From positions 54,704,451 to 54,768,450 of the forward strand of contig OX424556.1 of assembly GCA_949152475.1 (NCBI GenBank): a DNA stretch of 64,000 nucleotides. Reading direction: 5' to 3'. The position numbers and the translations under genes are program-made. Positions 22,584 to 32,519 of the stretch are shown in pieces (within the stretch, counting starts at the first letter, position 1; every line of letters begins with the position of its first letter). The notes below the pieces were generated by a model, which saw only the letters and a program-made list of their open reading frames with translations, was not told the DNA's origin and searched no databases. The DNA is from Terebella lapidaria (taxonomy: Eukaryota; Annelida; Polychaeta; Terebellida; Terebellidae).

Positions 22584-23606
22584 TGTTGGCGAGTGGCGTT
22601 GTACACAACAAGACGAGTGTAATTTATATACACTATTTATATAATATACACAGATTTACAGGATTATATATACACATATACAGCATACGGTTAGACAGTA
22701 CAGCCAATCGGGCAACCACAACGTCAAATCACAGAAGTATCACACAGAAAGATGAACGATGATGTAATGACGTGGCAACGAGGCGACACACGATGTCCAG
22801 ACGATCCAAGATGTGGCGGCGAATCGACACAAGACGATGAAGTGGCAACGAGAAAACACGATGACGTGGCGACGAGTTGACGTGACAAGGCGATGAGCGT
22901 GCGTGACGTAGATCGCGACTTGACACTAGACGACGTGACGACGTGACACTAGGCGACGTGACGACGTGACACTAGACGACGTGACACTAGACGACGTGGA
23001 GACGACTAGGCGACTTGACAAAGTGATAGTCCAAAGATATTCCACTAAGCAGGCAACGAAACTTGCAATATAAAATGAATGCACAAGGTAAGTTTTCAAG
23101 GTCACGTTGTCCATTAAATTAGCAATAGTGAATAATAGAGTAACACTAATAATTGACAGTAGAGTCAACAAATTGCCCAGGTTTTCGATCATAGAAATTG
23201 AATATACAATACATTTAGATGGTAACAAAATACCTGATATTGCCGTATAAATGTAACGCTGAACACCACAGCTAGTATAGAGTGAAAATGAAAGATTTAC
23301 TTACAATGACGGCGTATACAAATTCCCATACAACCTCTGCAGTGAACACAGTTCTAAGCACGCCTTGGACAGCCAAATGATGAGTGATACATACGACTGT
23401 GGGTGAGACATTATATAGAGGTGTGCAGTGAAGCGAATCCAACTAAATCTAACCATCCTGCTGGACACGCAGGCCACCAGACAAGACTGTCTAGACACAA
23501 ACTATACTGCTGGTATAAAATTAGGAAACTGTGCAATAAGACAAATATGATCAGACGAATGTTACACAAATATATACACAAATACCATAAAATGGAATCT
23601 GTAACA
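22584..23606 (-). repeat. 3' LTR of the gypsy element
   Basis: Matches 28679-29701 at a constant offset of 6095. Contains a short GC-rich minisatellite of GACACTAGACGACGTG-like units at about 22916-23010. Short open frames within it are identical in both LTRs and show no coding evidence. Confidence 0.95.
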
Positions 23607-23619
23607 CTCCTCCCTCCTT
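23607..23619 (-). other. Polypurine tract of the gypsy element
   Basis: On the element strand the 13 bases before the 3' LTR are AAGGAGGGAGGAG, the expected primer site for plus-strand DNA synthesis. Confidence 0.85.
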
Positions 23620-23713
23620 AGGTTTGAAATTCATAATTTCATGGAGGAAAAACACCAAACAAATATACCAACCATGTCAAATTACTTGTGGTTCTGTGCA
23701 TCAATAAATTCAG

Positions 23714-26700
23714 CTATAACCTTGAAAGAGCATCCGCATTCTTATTGTCAATACCACGTCTGTGACGAACTGTGAAAGAATACTGTTGAAGCATCAAGCT
23801 CCATCTAAGTAGCTTCTGATTTGTATCTTTAAACTTGTCTAACCACACAAGGGCATTGTGGTCAGTTTCAATAGTGAACTGGTTACCGTACAAATATGGT
23901 TTTAATAGATCAACAGCCCACACAAGGCCGAGGCATTCTTTTTCGGTTGTAGCCAATTTACGTTCGCGTTCAAGTAGCTTCCGGCTGCAAAATACAATAG
24001 GGTGCTCATAACCTTGATCGTCAACTTGACTTAGCACAGCACCGAGACCACGTTCGGACGCATCAACCTGCACAAGAAACGGACGAGAAAAATCAGGCAA
24101 GTGCAGAACTGGATAACTAGATAACCGTAGCTTGAGAGCAGAGAAAGCTCGGTCACAGCTTTCTGTCCATTTTATGTGGTTAGGCTGGTTCTTGCCTGTC
24201 TTATCTGTCAGAGGTGACGCTATCTCCGAGAAATCCGGAATATACCTTCGGTAGTAAGACGCTAAGCCAAGAAAGGACCGGAGCTGCTTTTTAGTTTCAG
24301 GCACCGAGTACTGGACAAGACATTCGACCTTCGATCTCAAGGGTCGCATTTCACCTACACCAATGAGATGTCCCAGATATTTTACCTGTGCGTGCCCAAC
24401 AACGCATTTACTTGGTTTGGCCACAAGTTTAGCTTCTGCCAAAGCTTGGAGTACAGCCTCCAGATGCACTAGGTGTTCTTCAAACGTGGAACTGTGAATT
24501 AAAACATCATCTAAGTATGCACCAGCAAACTGTTCCAGTCCAGAAAGAACATTATTCATCATACGTTGAAATGTAGCCGGCGCACTTTTCATGCCAAACG
24601 GCATTACATTAAACTGAAATAATCCGTTAGGAGTTATAAATGCCGATTTTTCTTTAGTGTCTTCACTAAGGGGTATTTGCCAGTAACCTTTTGTGAGATC
24701 CAACTTACTTAGAAATTTAGCGTTCCCGAGATCCTCGACCAAGTCTTCCATGCGAGGGAGAGGATATGGGTCGAAGTTGGAAACAGCATTAAGTTTGCGA
24801 TAATCTATACATACTCTGATGCCAGTCTGCTTGCCATCCTGCTTCTTTGGGACAATGACCACAGGAGCTGCCCAGTTGCTGGTAGAACGCTCAATTATGC
24901 CTTGGGACAGCATCTCCTGCAGCTCGACTTGAAACTGTTCTTTCAGGGCATGAGGGATTCGATAAGGGCCTTGACGAATAGGCTGAGCATCAAAGGTATT
25001 AATTTGATGTACTGCGGCGTTAGTAATAGACGGTTTGTCAGAAAATACACAATCATACTTCATAAGAAGATCATCTACAGCTTTTCGCTGCTCCACAGTC
25101 AAGTGTTCAGACACTTCAACATCTCGCCAGGTTTCCTTACTGGCTATTGGACAAGACACTTTATCCATTATCTCGTGACTACTGAACATAACGACTTCTC
25201 GACGGGACTTCCATTTCTTCAACAAATTAGCGTGAAATATACGTAGCCTTTTGTTTGTGCGACCTGTATCAACCTCATAGTCTAGATCTGACAACTTACG
25301 GGTGATGGGGTACGGACCTTGCCATCTTGCTTCTAAGGATCTTGATGTGGTGGGCAGAAGGACGAGGACTTCTTCTCCTTCTTGGTAAGTCCGGCCTCTG
25401 GCGTCCTTGTCGTACCACTGCTTCATCTTCTGCTGGCTGTCTTGGAGATGCTTTTGGGCAAGATCAACACATTCTGCAAGCCTAGATCGGGTGGTTAGAA
25501 CATATTCAACAATCGACAGGTCAGGTTCTGTTCCTTCTAACCAACTCTCTTTCACAATTGAGAGTGGACCTCGTACAGGCCAACCATACACCAATTCGAA
25601 AGGGGAGAATCCAGTGCTGGCTTCAGGGACTTCTCGATAAGCAAAGAGAACATAGGGTAGAACTTTATCCCAGTTTTTAGGGTCATCATGTACAAATTTA
25701 CGGATCATAGATTTTAACGTACCATTTAGTCTCTCGACTAGGCCATTAGTCTGCGGGTAATATACAGACGACTTGATTTTCCTGATACCTAATGTTGAGC
25801 ACAGCTGAGTGACGAGGGAGCTCATGAAGTTAGTCCCCTGGTCAGAAACGATCTCGTCCGGGATACCAACTCTGCTGAAGAGATCGACGAGGGCATCTGC
25901 TACTGCTTCGGCTGTCTGAGTGGGAAGTGGAAAGGCTTCAGGATACCTGGTGGCGAAATCAGCAACCGTTAATATAAACCGATTACCAGAATTAGATCTT
26001 GGCAGTGGGCCAACAATGTCAATATTAATCTTACGGAATGGAATGCCAATTGGTACAATTGGTTTGAGACACGCTTTGTCAGACTTGAGTTTTCTTCCTG
26101 TTTTCTGGCAATCAGGACACGTGCTACAAAATTGTTTGACTTCCTTGTATATGTTTGGCCAGAAGTAGTGCGCTAGTAACCTGTCTCTGGTCTTGTCAAC
26201 GCCTAGGTGTCCAGCTAGTGGAATGCTGTGTGCAAGAATCAATAAATCCTCACGGCATGTTTTAGGCACTACAAGTTGATCAGTAGGCTGATCCTGACTC
26301 TGCGGGAAGTACTTTCTCATTATCAATCCATCATGAAGGAAATAACTGGTTTGATTACTAGAGGGTTTTGGTCTCACCTTGCTGCGAATATCCGACAGAC
26401 TGGGATCCTTCTGTTGCAATAGCATCAGCTGTTCTTTCGTCATGGAGAGAGTGGAGCTAGGGTTGAGTGTATCGGCACCCGTGTCGACTGGTGGACCACC
26501 TGCTTCATCTTCAGGTTCGGTAGATTCTCCACCATCAGTGTCACTGCTTTGGTCAGCGGATAGACTACATGCAACAGTCTGTTCAGCCAATGATTCTAGT
26601 GTTAACAGATTATCAGATGCTTCAGTGTTAGCATTTACTGTAGAGTCAATTAGTGGAGACACTTTAACGCGGGTTTTGGTGATCTCTGCATCAACTGCTT

Positions 26701-28195
26701 GCTGCTGTTGCTCTAGGTGTTTGGCTTGTGCGCGTGTAACAGCAAACGTGTTGCCTTGTTTGTCAACAATCGCCATGGAATCGTGTCCTAGGAGTACATC
26801 AGCTGGTAGGGTGTGGACAACGCCCACTTCCTGTGCAATAGAACCTTTAGAACTGGTTAGAGTTACATTTGCAAGAGGTATGTGTTTTTCAGATCCGTCT
26901 GCAAACTGTACCTGCATTGTTTGACCTGTATATGCAGATTCTGGTACATAATCATCACGGATCAAAGTGCAAGAGCTTCCTGTGTCAATGATCATTTTCA
27001 CGGCCTCATCATTGACGTAGCCAGATTCTGTGAATTTCTCAAACGACAAAGCTAATTTAGTAGGGCTGTGACAAAATCCTGTAGTGGCTTTCTTATTCTC
27101 TGGACAGTCGGCTTGATAATGACCACGGTTCTTACATCTGTAACAAGTAACAAATTTTGCTCGGTCAAAATTAGGCTTAATGTCTTTACCTGGCTTTTCT
27201 GTAGTGTCGGACGACTTCTTGATCTCCGGCCTATGGCTTCGTTGATCTCTGCTCGAGTCTGATCTACGGAAGACTCCCTGTCGGGCCGACCTGTAGGTTT
27301 CTGCATGGCGGGTCAAATCATCCACAGAGGTCGCTTGTCTCTCACGTAGCCAGACCTGAAGTTCAGGTGTCGTGTTGGACAGTATGTGCTCCATTACCAT
27401 GGTTTCTGACAGTCGCTTAGGATCGTCGATGGCTGTACCGACCCATCTCTGAAATAATCTCGTGGCTCGAATTCCCCATTCTATGAAGGTCTCGTCTGGC
27501 GCCTTCCTGCACGATCTAAACTGCTTACGGTAATTCTCAGGGGTAAGATCATAACGTGACAATACAGCTTGTTTTAGTTTGTCATAATTATCAGAGTCAT
27601 CAAAGTTCATCCGTATATAGGCTTCTCTGGCTTTACCAGTCAGAAGTGCTGCAATACGAGTAGCCCAAGTCCGTTTATCCCATTTGTTGGCAGCTGCAAT
27701 TCTCTCAAAGGTACACAGGTAAGTTTCAATGTCATCATTATCTTTCAAACAAGGCATCTTTAAGCTTCGACTTTCAACTGAAACCTCAGAGGGTTTAGAT
27801 TTAGGCGACTGTAATTCTAATTGCCTCATACGAAATTCATGATTGAGCTCTAATTCCTTGGCTTTTAACTCCATTTCACGAGCTTGCATGTCAAGAGCAA
27901 TCCTCTTTAATTGTAAATGTTCCTCAATATATTCTTCAGAATACTTACTATCTCTGTCTGTTTCAGGTGTTGCTTGGTCAGTGCTATTGCTGGCTTGAAG
28001 TTCGAGCTGCTTCTCGTACTGAATGATCTCGGACTTCATTTGCTCCCGGTTGAGGCCCTCATGTGTGATACCACGGCTTTCACACTCAGCACGCAGCTCA
28101 TCAGCTTTCAAGGCTGCCAACTTATCTGGAATACCCATGATAACGATTAGTAACAATACAAAGATATAATGCATGCGTTTCTGGGCACTGTACAT
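23714..28195 (-). CDS. gag-pol: Gag-Pol polyprotein of a Gmr1-like gypsy element
   Basis: One uninterrupted frame of 1493 codons. Order: gag with a SAP-like start and coiled-coil (20-150), capsid-like region (150-300), CCHC zinc knuckle CYRCKNRGHYQADC (351-364), aspartic protease with DTGSS (404), integrase zinc finger HHCC (~655-696), integrase core with D726, D785 and E821 (a DD35E spacing), GPY/F module (~957-965), reverse transcriptase with YLDD at 1227, and RNase H (DAS at 1378, TDHN at 1444) ending in NADALSRL. Integrase ahead of polymerase is the Ty1/copia arrangement, known in gypsy relatives only from the Gmr1 group. The likely initiator is Met 20 (28138), because residues 1-19 are a hydrophobic stretch unlike any gag start. 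Gag and Pol are fused with no frameshift. Confidence 0.95.
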   Translation of the reverse strand: MYSAQKRMHYIFVLLLIVIMGIPDKLAALKADELRAECESRGITHEGLNREQMKSEIIQYEKQLELQASNSTDQATPETDRDSKYSEEYIEEHLQLKRIALDMQAREMELKAKELELNHEFRMRQLELQSPKSKPSEVSVESRSLKMPCLKDNDDIETYLCTFERIAAANKWDKRTWATRIAALLTGKAREAYIRMNFDDSDNYDKLKQAVLSRYDLTPENYRKQFRSCRKAPDETFIEWGIRATRLFQRWVGTAIDDPKRLSETMVMEHILSNTTPELQVWLRERQATSVDDLTRHAETYRSARQGVFRRSDSSRDQRSHRPEIKKSSDTTEKPGKDIKPNFDRAKFVTCYRCKNRGHYQADCPENKKATTGFCHSPTKLALSFEKFTESGYVNDEAVKMIIDTGSSCTLIRDDYVPESAYTGQTMQVQFADGSEKHIPLANVTLTSSKGSIAQEVGVVHTLPADVLLGHDSMAIVDKQGNTFAVTRAQAKHLEQQQQAVDAEITKTRVKVSPLIDSTVNANTEASDNLLTLESLAEQTVACSLSADQSSDTDGGESTEPEDEAGGPPVDTGADTLNPSSTLSMTKEQLMLLQQKDPSLSDIRSKVRPKPSSNQTSYFLHDGLIMRKYFPQSQDQPTDQLVVPKTCREDLLILAHSIPLAGHLGVDKTRDRLLAHYFWPNIYKEVKQFCSTCPDCQKTGRKLKSDKACLKPIVPIGIPFRKINIDIVGPLPRSNSGNRFILTVADFATRYPEAFPLPTQTAEAVADALVDLFSRVGIPDEIVSDQGTNFMSSLVTQLCSTLGIRKIKSSVYYPQTNGLVERLNGTLKSMIRKFVHDDPKNWDKVLPYVLFAYREVPEASTGFSPFELVYGWPVRGPLSIVKESWLEGTEPDLSIVEYVLTTRSRLAECVDLAQKHLQDSQQKMKQWYDKDARGRTYQEGEEVLVLLPTTSRSLEARWQGPYPITRKLSDLDYEVDTGRTNKRLRIFHANLLKKWKSRREVVMFSSHEIMDKVSCPIASKETWRDVEVSEHLTVEQRKAVDDLLMKYDCVFSDKPSITNAAVHQINTFDAQPIRQGPYRIPHALKEQFQVELQEMLSQGIIERSTSNWAAPVVIVPKKQDGKQTGIRVCIDYRKLNAVSNFDPYPLPRMEDLVEDLGNAKFLSKLDLTKGYWQIPLSEDTKEKSAFITPNGLFQFNVMPFGMKSAPATFQRMMNNVLSGLEQFAGAYLDDVLIHSSTFEEHLVHLEAVLQALAEAKLVAKPSKCVVGHAQVKYLGHLIGVGEMRPLRSKVECLVQYSVPETKKQLRSFLGLASYYRRYIPDFSEIASPLTDKTGKNQPNHIKWTESCDRAFSALKLRLSSYPVLHLPDFSRPFLVQVDASERGLGAVLSQVDDQGYEHPIVFCSRKLLERERKLATTEKECLGLVWAVDLLKPYLYGNQFTIETDHNALVWLDKFKDTNQKLLRWSLMLQQYSFTVRHRRGIDNKNADALSRL

Positions 28196-28659
28196 TCAAA
28201 CATCAAAACACCCCCTTGATGCAGTGAAATACAACCAAGGCCAAAAATATGAACAGTACTCACACCAGAAACCAGCAGATAAATATACAACCACCGGACA
28301 CAGTCGCGGTAACTTACTGGGTTGAAAACCAGTCGATCAATGTGCTCATTCAATATGCAGTCGGGAAACAAATTACCTGTAGTGGACGCGAGTCAAAACA
28401 ACGACAACAGCTTATACCATGGACGTACGGACGGTATGACTTACAAGATATATGGATGTATACAGTAAGACAATGTAATGCGAATGCTAATGCAAGTTAC
28501 AACACTTGGAAGTTACGCACAACCAACAAGGCGTATGACAATGCTTAGTACAACAGACAAATACAATACTCAAATAGTTTCAAAGTTACTGGACATATAT
28601 GAAGAACAATATACAAGTACAAGCTAATATTACAATACTCTTGTGTACAACAAAGGCCA

Positions 28660-28676
28660 CCCCACCTCTGGTACCA
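28660..28676 (-). other. Primer-binding site of the gypsy element
   Basis: Two bases inside the 5' LTR the element strand reads TGGTACCAGAGGTGGGG, ending in the complement of the CCA tail shared by tRNAs. From memory it is close to the 3' end of animal tRNA-Leu(UAA), with two differing bases; the tRNA identity is tentative. Confidence 0.65.
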
Positions 28677-28678
28677 AA

Positions 28679-29701
28679 TGTTGGCGAGTGGCGTTGTACA
28701 CAACAAGACGAGTGTAATTTATATACACTATTTATATAATATACACAGATTTACAGGATTATATATACACATATACAGCATACGGTTAGACAGTACAGCC
28801 AATCGGGCAACCACAACGTCAAATCACAGAAGTATCACACAGAAAGATGAACGATGATGTAATGACGTGGCAACGAGGCGACACACGATGTCCAGACGAT
28901 CCAAGATGTGGCGGCGAATCGACACAAGACGATGAAGTGGCAACGAGAAAACACGATGACGTGGCGACGAGTTGACGTGACAAGGCGATGAGCGTGCGTG
29001 ACGTAGATCGCGACTTGACACTAGACGACGTGACGACGTGACACTAGGCGACGTGACGACGTGACACTAGACGACGTGACACTAGACGACGTGGAGACGA
29101 CTAGGCGACTTGACAAAGTGATAGTCCAAAGATATTCCACTAAGCAGGCAACGAAACTTGCAATATAAAATGAATGCACAAGGTAAGTTTTCAAGGTCAC
29201 GTTGTCCATTAAATTAGCAATAGTGAATAATAGAGTAACACTAATAATTGACAGTAGAGTCAACAAATTGCCCAGGTTTTCGATCATAGAAATTGAATAT
29301 ACAATACATTTAGATGGTAACAAAATACCTGATATTGCCGTATAAATGTAACGCTGAACACCACAGCTAGTATAGAGTGAAAATGAAAGATTTACTTACA
29401 ATGACGGCGTATACAAATTCCCATACAACCTCTGCAGTGAACACAGTTCTAAGCACGCCTTGGACAGCCAAATGATGAGTGATACATACGACTGTGGGTG
29501 AGACATTATATAGAGGTGTGCAGTGAAGCGAATCCAACTAAATCTAACCATCCTGCTGGACACGCAGGCCACCAGACAAGACTGTCTAGACACAAACTAT
29601 ACTGCTGGTATAAAATTAGGAAACTGTGCAATAAGACAAATATGATCAGACGAATGTTACACAAATATATACACAAATACCATAAAATGGAATCTGTAAC
29701 A
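28679..29701 (-). repeat. 5' LTR of the gypsy element
   Basis: Promoter-side LTR, same sequence as 22584-23606. TG...CA ends with the TGTT/AACA inverted pair. GTAGC follows at 29702-29706. Confidence 0.95.
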
Positions 29702-30585
29702 GTAGCATATTGGAAAAAAAAAACTTGCAGAAGCGTTTAAGTTTATATTGTGGTGATCTTTTGTAGACCCTTTGTATACTTTCATGTGGAAACCAGTAAA
29801 TTACATTTACATCACATTCCATGTTCAGCGTTCAATTACAGTTGACTGCGGACTATTAGTTAGACCTATATTATCGACCGCTGCATAAATCACTGGAGCG
29901 TGGGCACTGTGGTGAGACTGGATGCACTAACGATCGTTAGTGCATCCCGCAATGGCGAACCCACTCGCGGTTCGTTTGAATTTTTTTCATTTTCCCGATA
30001 ATTACGATTGTGATCGATACACACATACATCTACTAATTCTTATGCGCACGAAGCAACCGTTCGTTGCAAATACATGGCGATTTATGTTGGTTTGAGCAT
30101 GAACAACTCGTCTGAAAAAAAGCCGAAAGATGCCCTAACGATTGTTTTTGTAAAATCGAAGATTCACTAACGAACATGTGAAGATTCCCTAACGATCTTT
30201 TCTTTATTAATTCAAATCTACGTTATTTAAATGTTGAACGTGAAATAAGGTTCCAATTGACATGTATTGATGTGTACAGATGATCTTCTAGTACAGATTT
30301 TCTATTTTTAATGTGACATTCGCTAATTTATGTCGCATAAATCAACGAATTCACAATGGTGTATGATATGGACCTATTACAAAATACACGTATTAGGCCT
30401 ATATCGTTAGGGAATCTCACTTTTGTCGTTGGTGAATCTTATCGCTAATTCTTTTCCTCAACATATCTAAACAAAAAAGCGTGATCTGCTTGAAATAACT
30501 ACGCATGTCTTTGACCAAAACACTAAGCTACCTTCAGAGTATCCATTTATCACAAATCGACCTATCATTTGATAAAATACGGTTA

Positions 30586-30590
30586 AAAAC
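30586..30590. repeat. 5-bp target duplication AAAAC of the copia element (left)
   Basis: Same five bases at 37817-37821 directly after the 3' LTR. Confidence 0.85.
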
Positions 30591-30836
30591 TGTTGGCGGT
30601 AAGCTTGTGCTGCCACCTATAATACACAAGTGCTGCCACCTACATGTGAAGTGAAACCAGAGCGCCGCCTGTCGAATATATATTGTCTGTCTGTTTGTAT
30701 TTGTTTTGGCGCAATTAAAGAAAGTTTTCGTGAATGTGTGACCCGGGATGTGTGACTGAAATAAAACTTTAAAATATCAAATAAGTTGCGACTTGAATTC
30801 TTAATTAGAATGGCACAACAACAAGGAAACTCAACA
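30591..30836 (+). repeat. 5' LTR of the copia element
   Basis: Starts TGTTGGCGG and ends CTCAACA, so TGTTG/CAACA form the terminal inverted repeat. It is short for the class and includes the ATG of the gag frame at 30810. A repeated TGCTGCCACCTA phrase occurs near its left end. Confidence 0.95.
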
Positions 30837-30850
30837 GGTTATGGGCCCAG
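30837..30850 (+). other. tRNA-iMet half-molecule primer-binding site
   Basis: GGTTATGGGCCCAG directly follows the LTR. It is complementary to the anticodon stem-loop of initiator tRNA-Met (CTGGGCCCATAACC), the internal primer site known from Drosophila copia. Here it also encodes gag residues GYGP in frame. Confidence 0.85.
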
Positions 30851-31811
30851 ACAACGGCTGATGTTTGATGGAGACAGTGCCAGGTATGAACTTTGGGAGG
30901 TCAAGTTCCTCGGATACATGCATCTACAGAAGTTACGCGATGTAATTGCTCCCGCCAATGCCCCAGATGCTGGGAAGAATAGTGACGCTTTCGCTGAACT
31001 AATCCAGTGCCTCGATGATAGGAGTTTGTCCCTAATTATCCGAGACGCGAAAGATGACGGGCGAAAAGCATTGAAAATCCTCCGGGAACACTATTTGGGG
31101 AAGGGCAAGCCTCGTATTATTGCCTTATACACTGAACTGACTACCTTGAAAATGTTGGACGAGGAGTCCGTGACTGATTATGTGATCCGTGCCGAGACAG
31201 CTGCAACATCCCTGAAGCTTGCCGGGGAGACCGTCAGCGACAGTCTGCTGACAGCCATGGTCCTTAAAGGTTTGCCTGCTGAATACGAGACTTTCTCCGC
31301 TATTGTCACACAGCGAGATAAGGAGCAGACCTTCACGGAGTTCAAGGTGTCGCTACGAAATTTCGAGGAGACTGAGAAGTATCGTCGAGCTACATCGTCC
31401 TCGAGTCAGTATGAACACAGTGTGATGCACGTAGATGGACGGCTGCAACAGCGTCGAAGACAGAACGAAGATGTGAAAGTCGTGCGTTACTCCTGCGGGA
31501 AGTTCGGACATAAGTCGTATGAATGTAAAGAGAAGAGTCCGAAGACAGTGACCCCGAGACGGACTCGTTGGTGTGAGAACTGTAAGTCGTCGACACACGA
31601 CACTCGTTTCTGCCGAAAGACAGACAGCGCGAAGTCCCACAACAGTCAAGACGAAGTGACAGATGATCACAATTTTGCTTTCAGAATTAATTCTTGTAAC
31701 ACTGTAAAACGACATGGTTTACTGGTGGATTGTGGTGCCACCACACATATTGTCAATGACAAATCTAAGTTTCTGCATTTTGATAATGAGTTCAACCCTG
31801 CAGGTCATGTT

Positions 31812-31817
31812 ATTGAG
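31812..31817. repeat. 6-bp target duplication ATTGAG of the foldback element (left)
   Basis: Repeated at 34584-34589 just outside the other arm. Confidence 0.85.
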
Positions 31818-31947
31818 AGTAGTGTAGTACCAGCTAGGTACCCGCCAGGTGGCGCTACGGTAGTCGCTAGGGGGCGCAATGGCGTCATAACGTTTGCCCC
31901 GCACTCACCAGGTGGCGTCATAACGTTTGCCCCTAGACTCGCCAGGT

Positions 31948-32250
31948 GGAGTCATAACGTACCCATAAATAATTGGAAAATCATAACGTACCCATAAATG
32001 TTCTTAAAATCATAACGTACCCATGAATGTTTGAATAATCATAATGCACCAGTATTTTTTTGGAAAATCATAACGTACCCATGAATGTCTGGAATATCAT
32101 AACGTACCAATAAATGTTTGGAAAATCATAACGTACCCATAAATGTCTAAAAAATCACAACGCACCCATAAATGTCTGGAAAATCATTATGTTCCCAGAA
32201 ATGTTTGGAAAATCATAACGTACCCATAAATGTTTGGAAAATCATGTATT
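31948..32250 (+). repeat. ~29-bp tandem units in the left foldback arm
   Basis: About 10-11 units on the theme TCATAACGTACCCATAAATG plus TTTGGAAAA, with small changes per unit. Mirrored at about 34151-34453 in the right arm. Such arrays in foldback arms are candidate transposase-binding sites. Confidence 0.9.
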
Positions 32251-32519
32251 AATTTTTGCAATATTTTTAAACATTTTTTCAAATAAACTTTCCTTTTTAT
32301 TCAAATTATAAGCATCATATTAAAACGAGTCTATACCATTTTCTCAGGTTTTTTATTTCACAGCACACATCTACTATATATACAATTTCTACACAATGGC
32401 CTATACATGGACTCCTTTTTCTGTATTTTTAAAAAAATTTATATTTTTTTGGTTCGCTAAACTACGCATGCACAATATACAACCGAAGAGTGAACATGGA
32501 TACCTGCTCTATATGTCTG

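Larger units (their letters stand above)
22584..29701 (-). mobile_element. Complete Ty3/gypsy LTR retrotransposon, Gmr1-type gene order
   Basis: Two 1023-bp LTRs in direct orientation (22584-23606 and 28679-29701) begin TGTTGG and end AACA, and GTAGC is duplicated immediately outside (22579-22583 and 29702-29706). Transcription runs on the minus strand. Order from its 5' end: LTR, primer-binding site, one long gag-pol frame, polypurine tract, LTR. All parts for mobility appear present, and reading the two LTRs against each other I find no difference, so the insertion is young. The domain order places integrase before reverse transcriptase. Confidence 0.95.
30810..31817 (+). pseudogene. gag-pol: Copia gag and protease start (336 codons before the foldback insertion)
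   Basis: Starts at ATG 30810, inside the 5' LTR. It reads MFDGDSARYELWEVKFLGY (the usual copia gag opening), a UBN2/gag helical region, then two CCHC knuckles. The first has Arg where its first Cys should be (RYSCGKFGHKSYEC); the second, CENCKSSTHDTRFC, is complete. The protease motif VDCGATTH follows, and about 30 residues later the frame runs into the foldback element. The frame then continues meaninglessly to a stop at 31997. A second possible start is Met 18 (30861), just outside the primer site. The downstream part is at 34590. Confidence 0.9.

Noticed and set aside
22729..23228. Identical open frames in both gypsy LTRs (65 and 100 codons)
   Set aside because: They are identical because the LTRs are identical; composition reflects the ACGTGACG minisatellite and no domain is present.
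26379..26924. 181-codon Ser/Val-rich frame on the plus strand
   Set aside because: Antisense shadow of the gypsy gag-pol frame.
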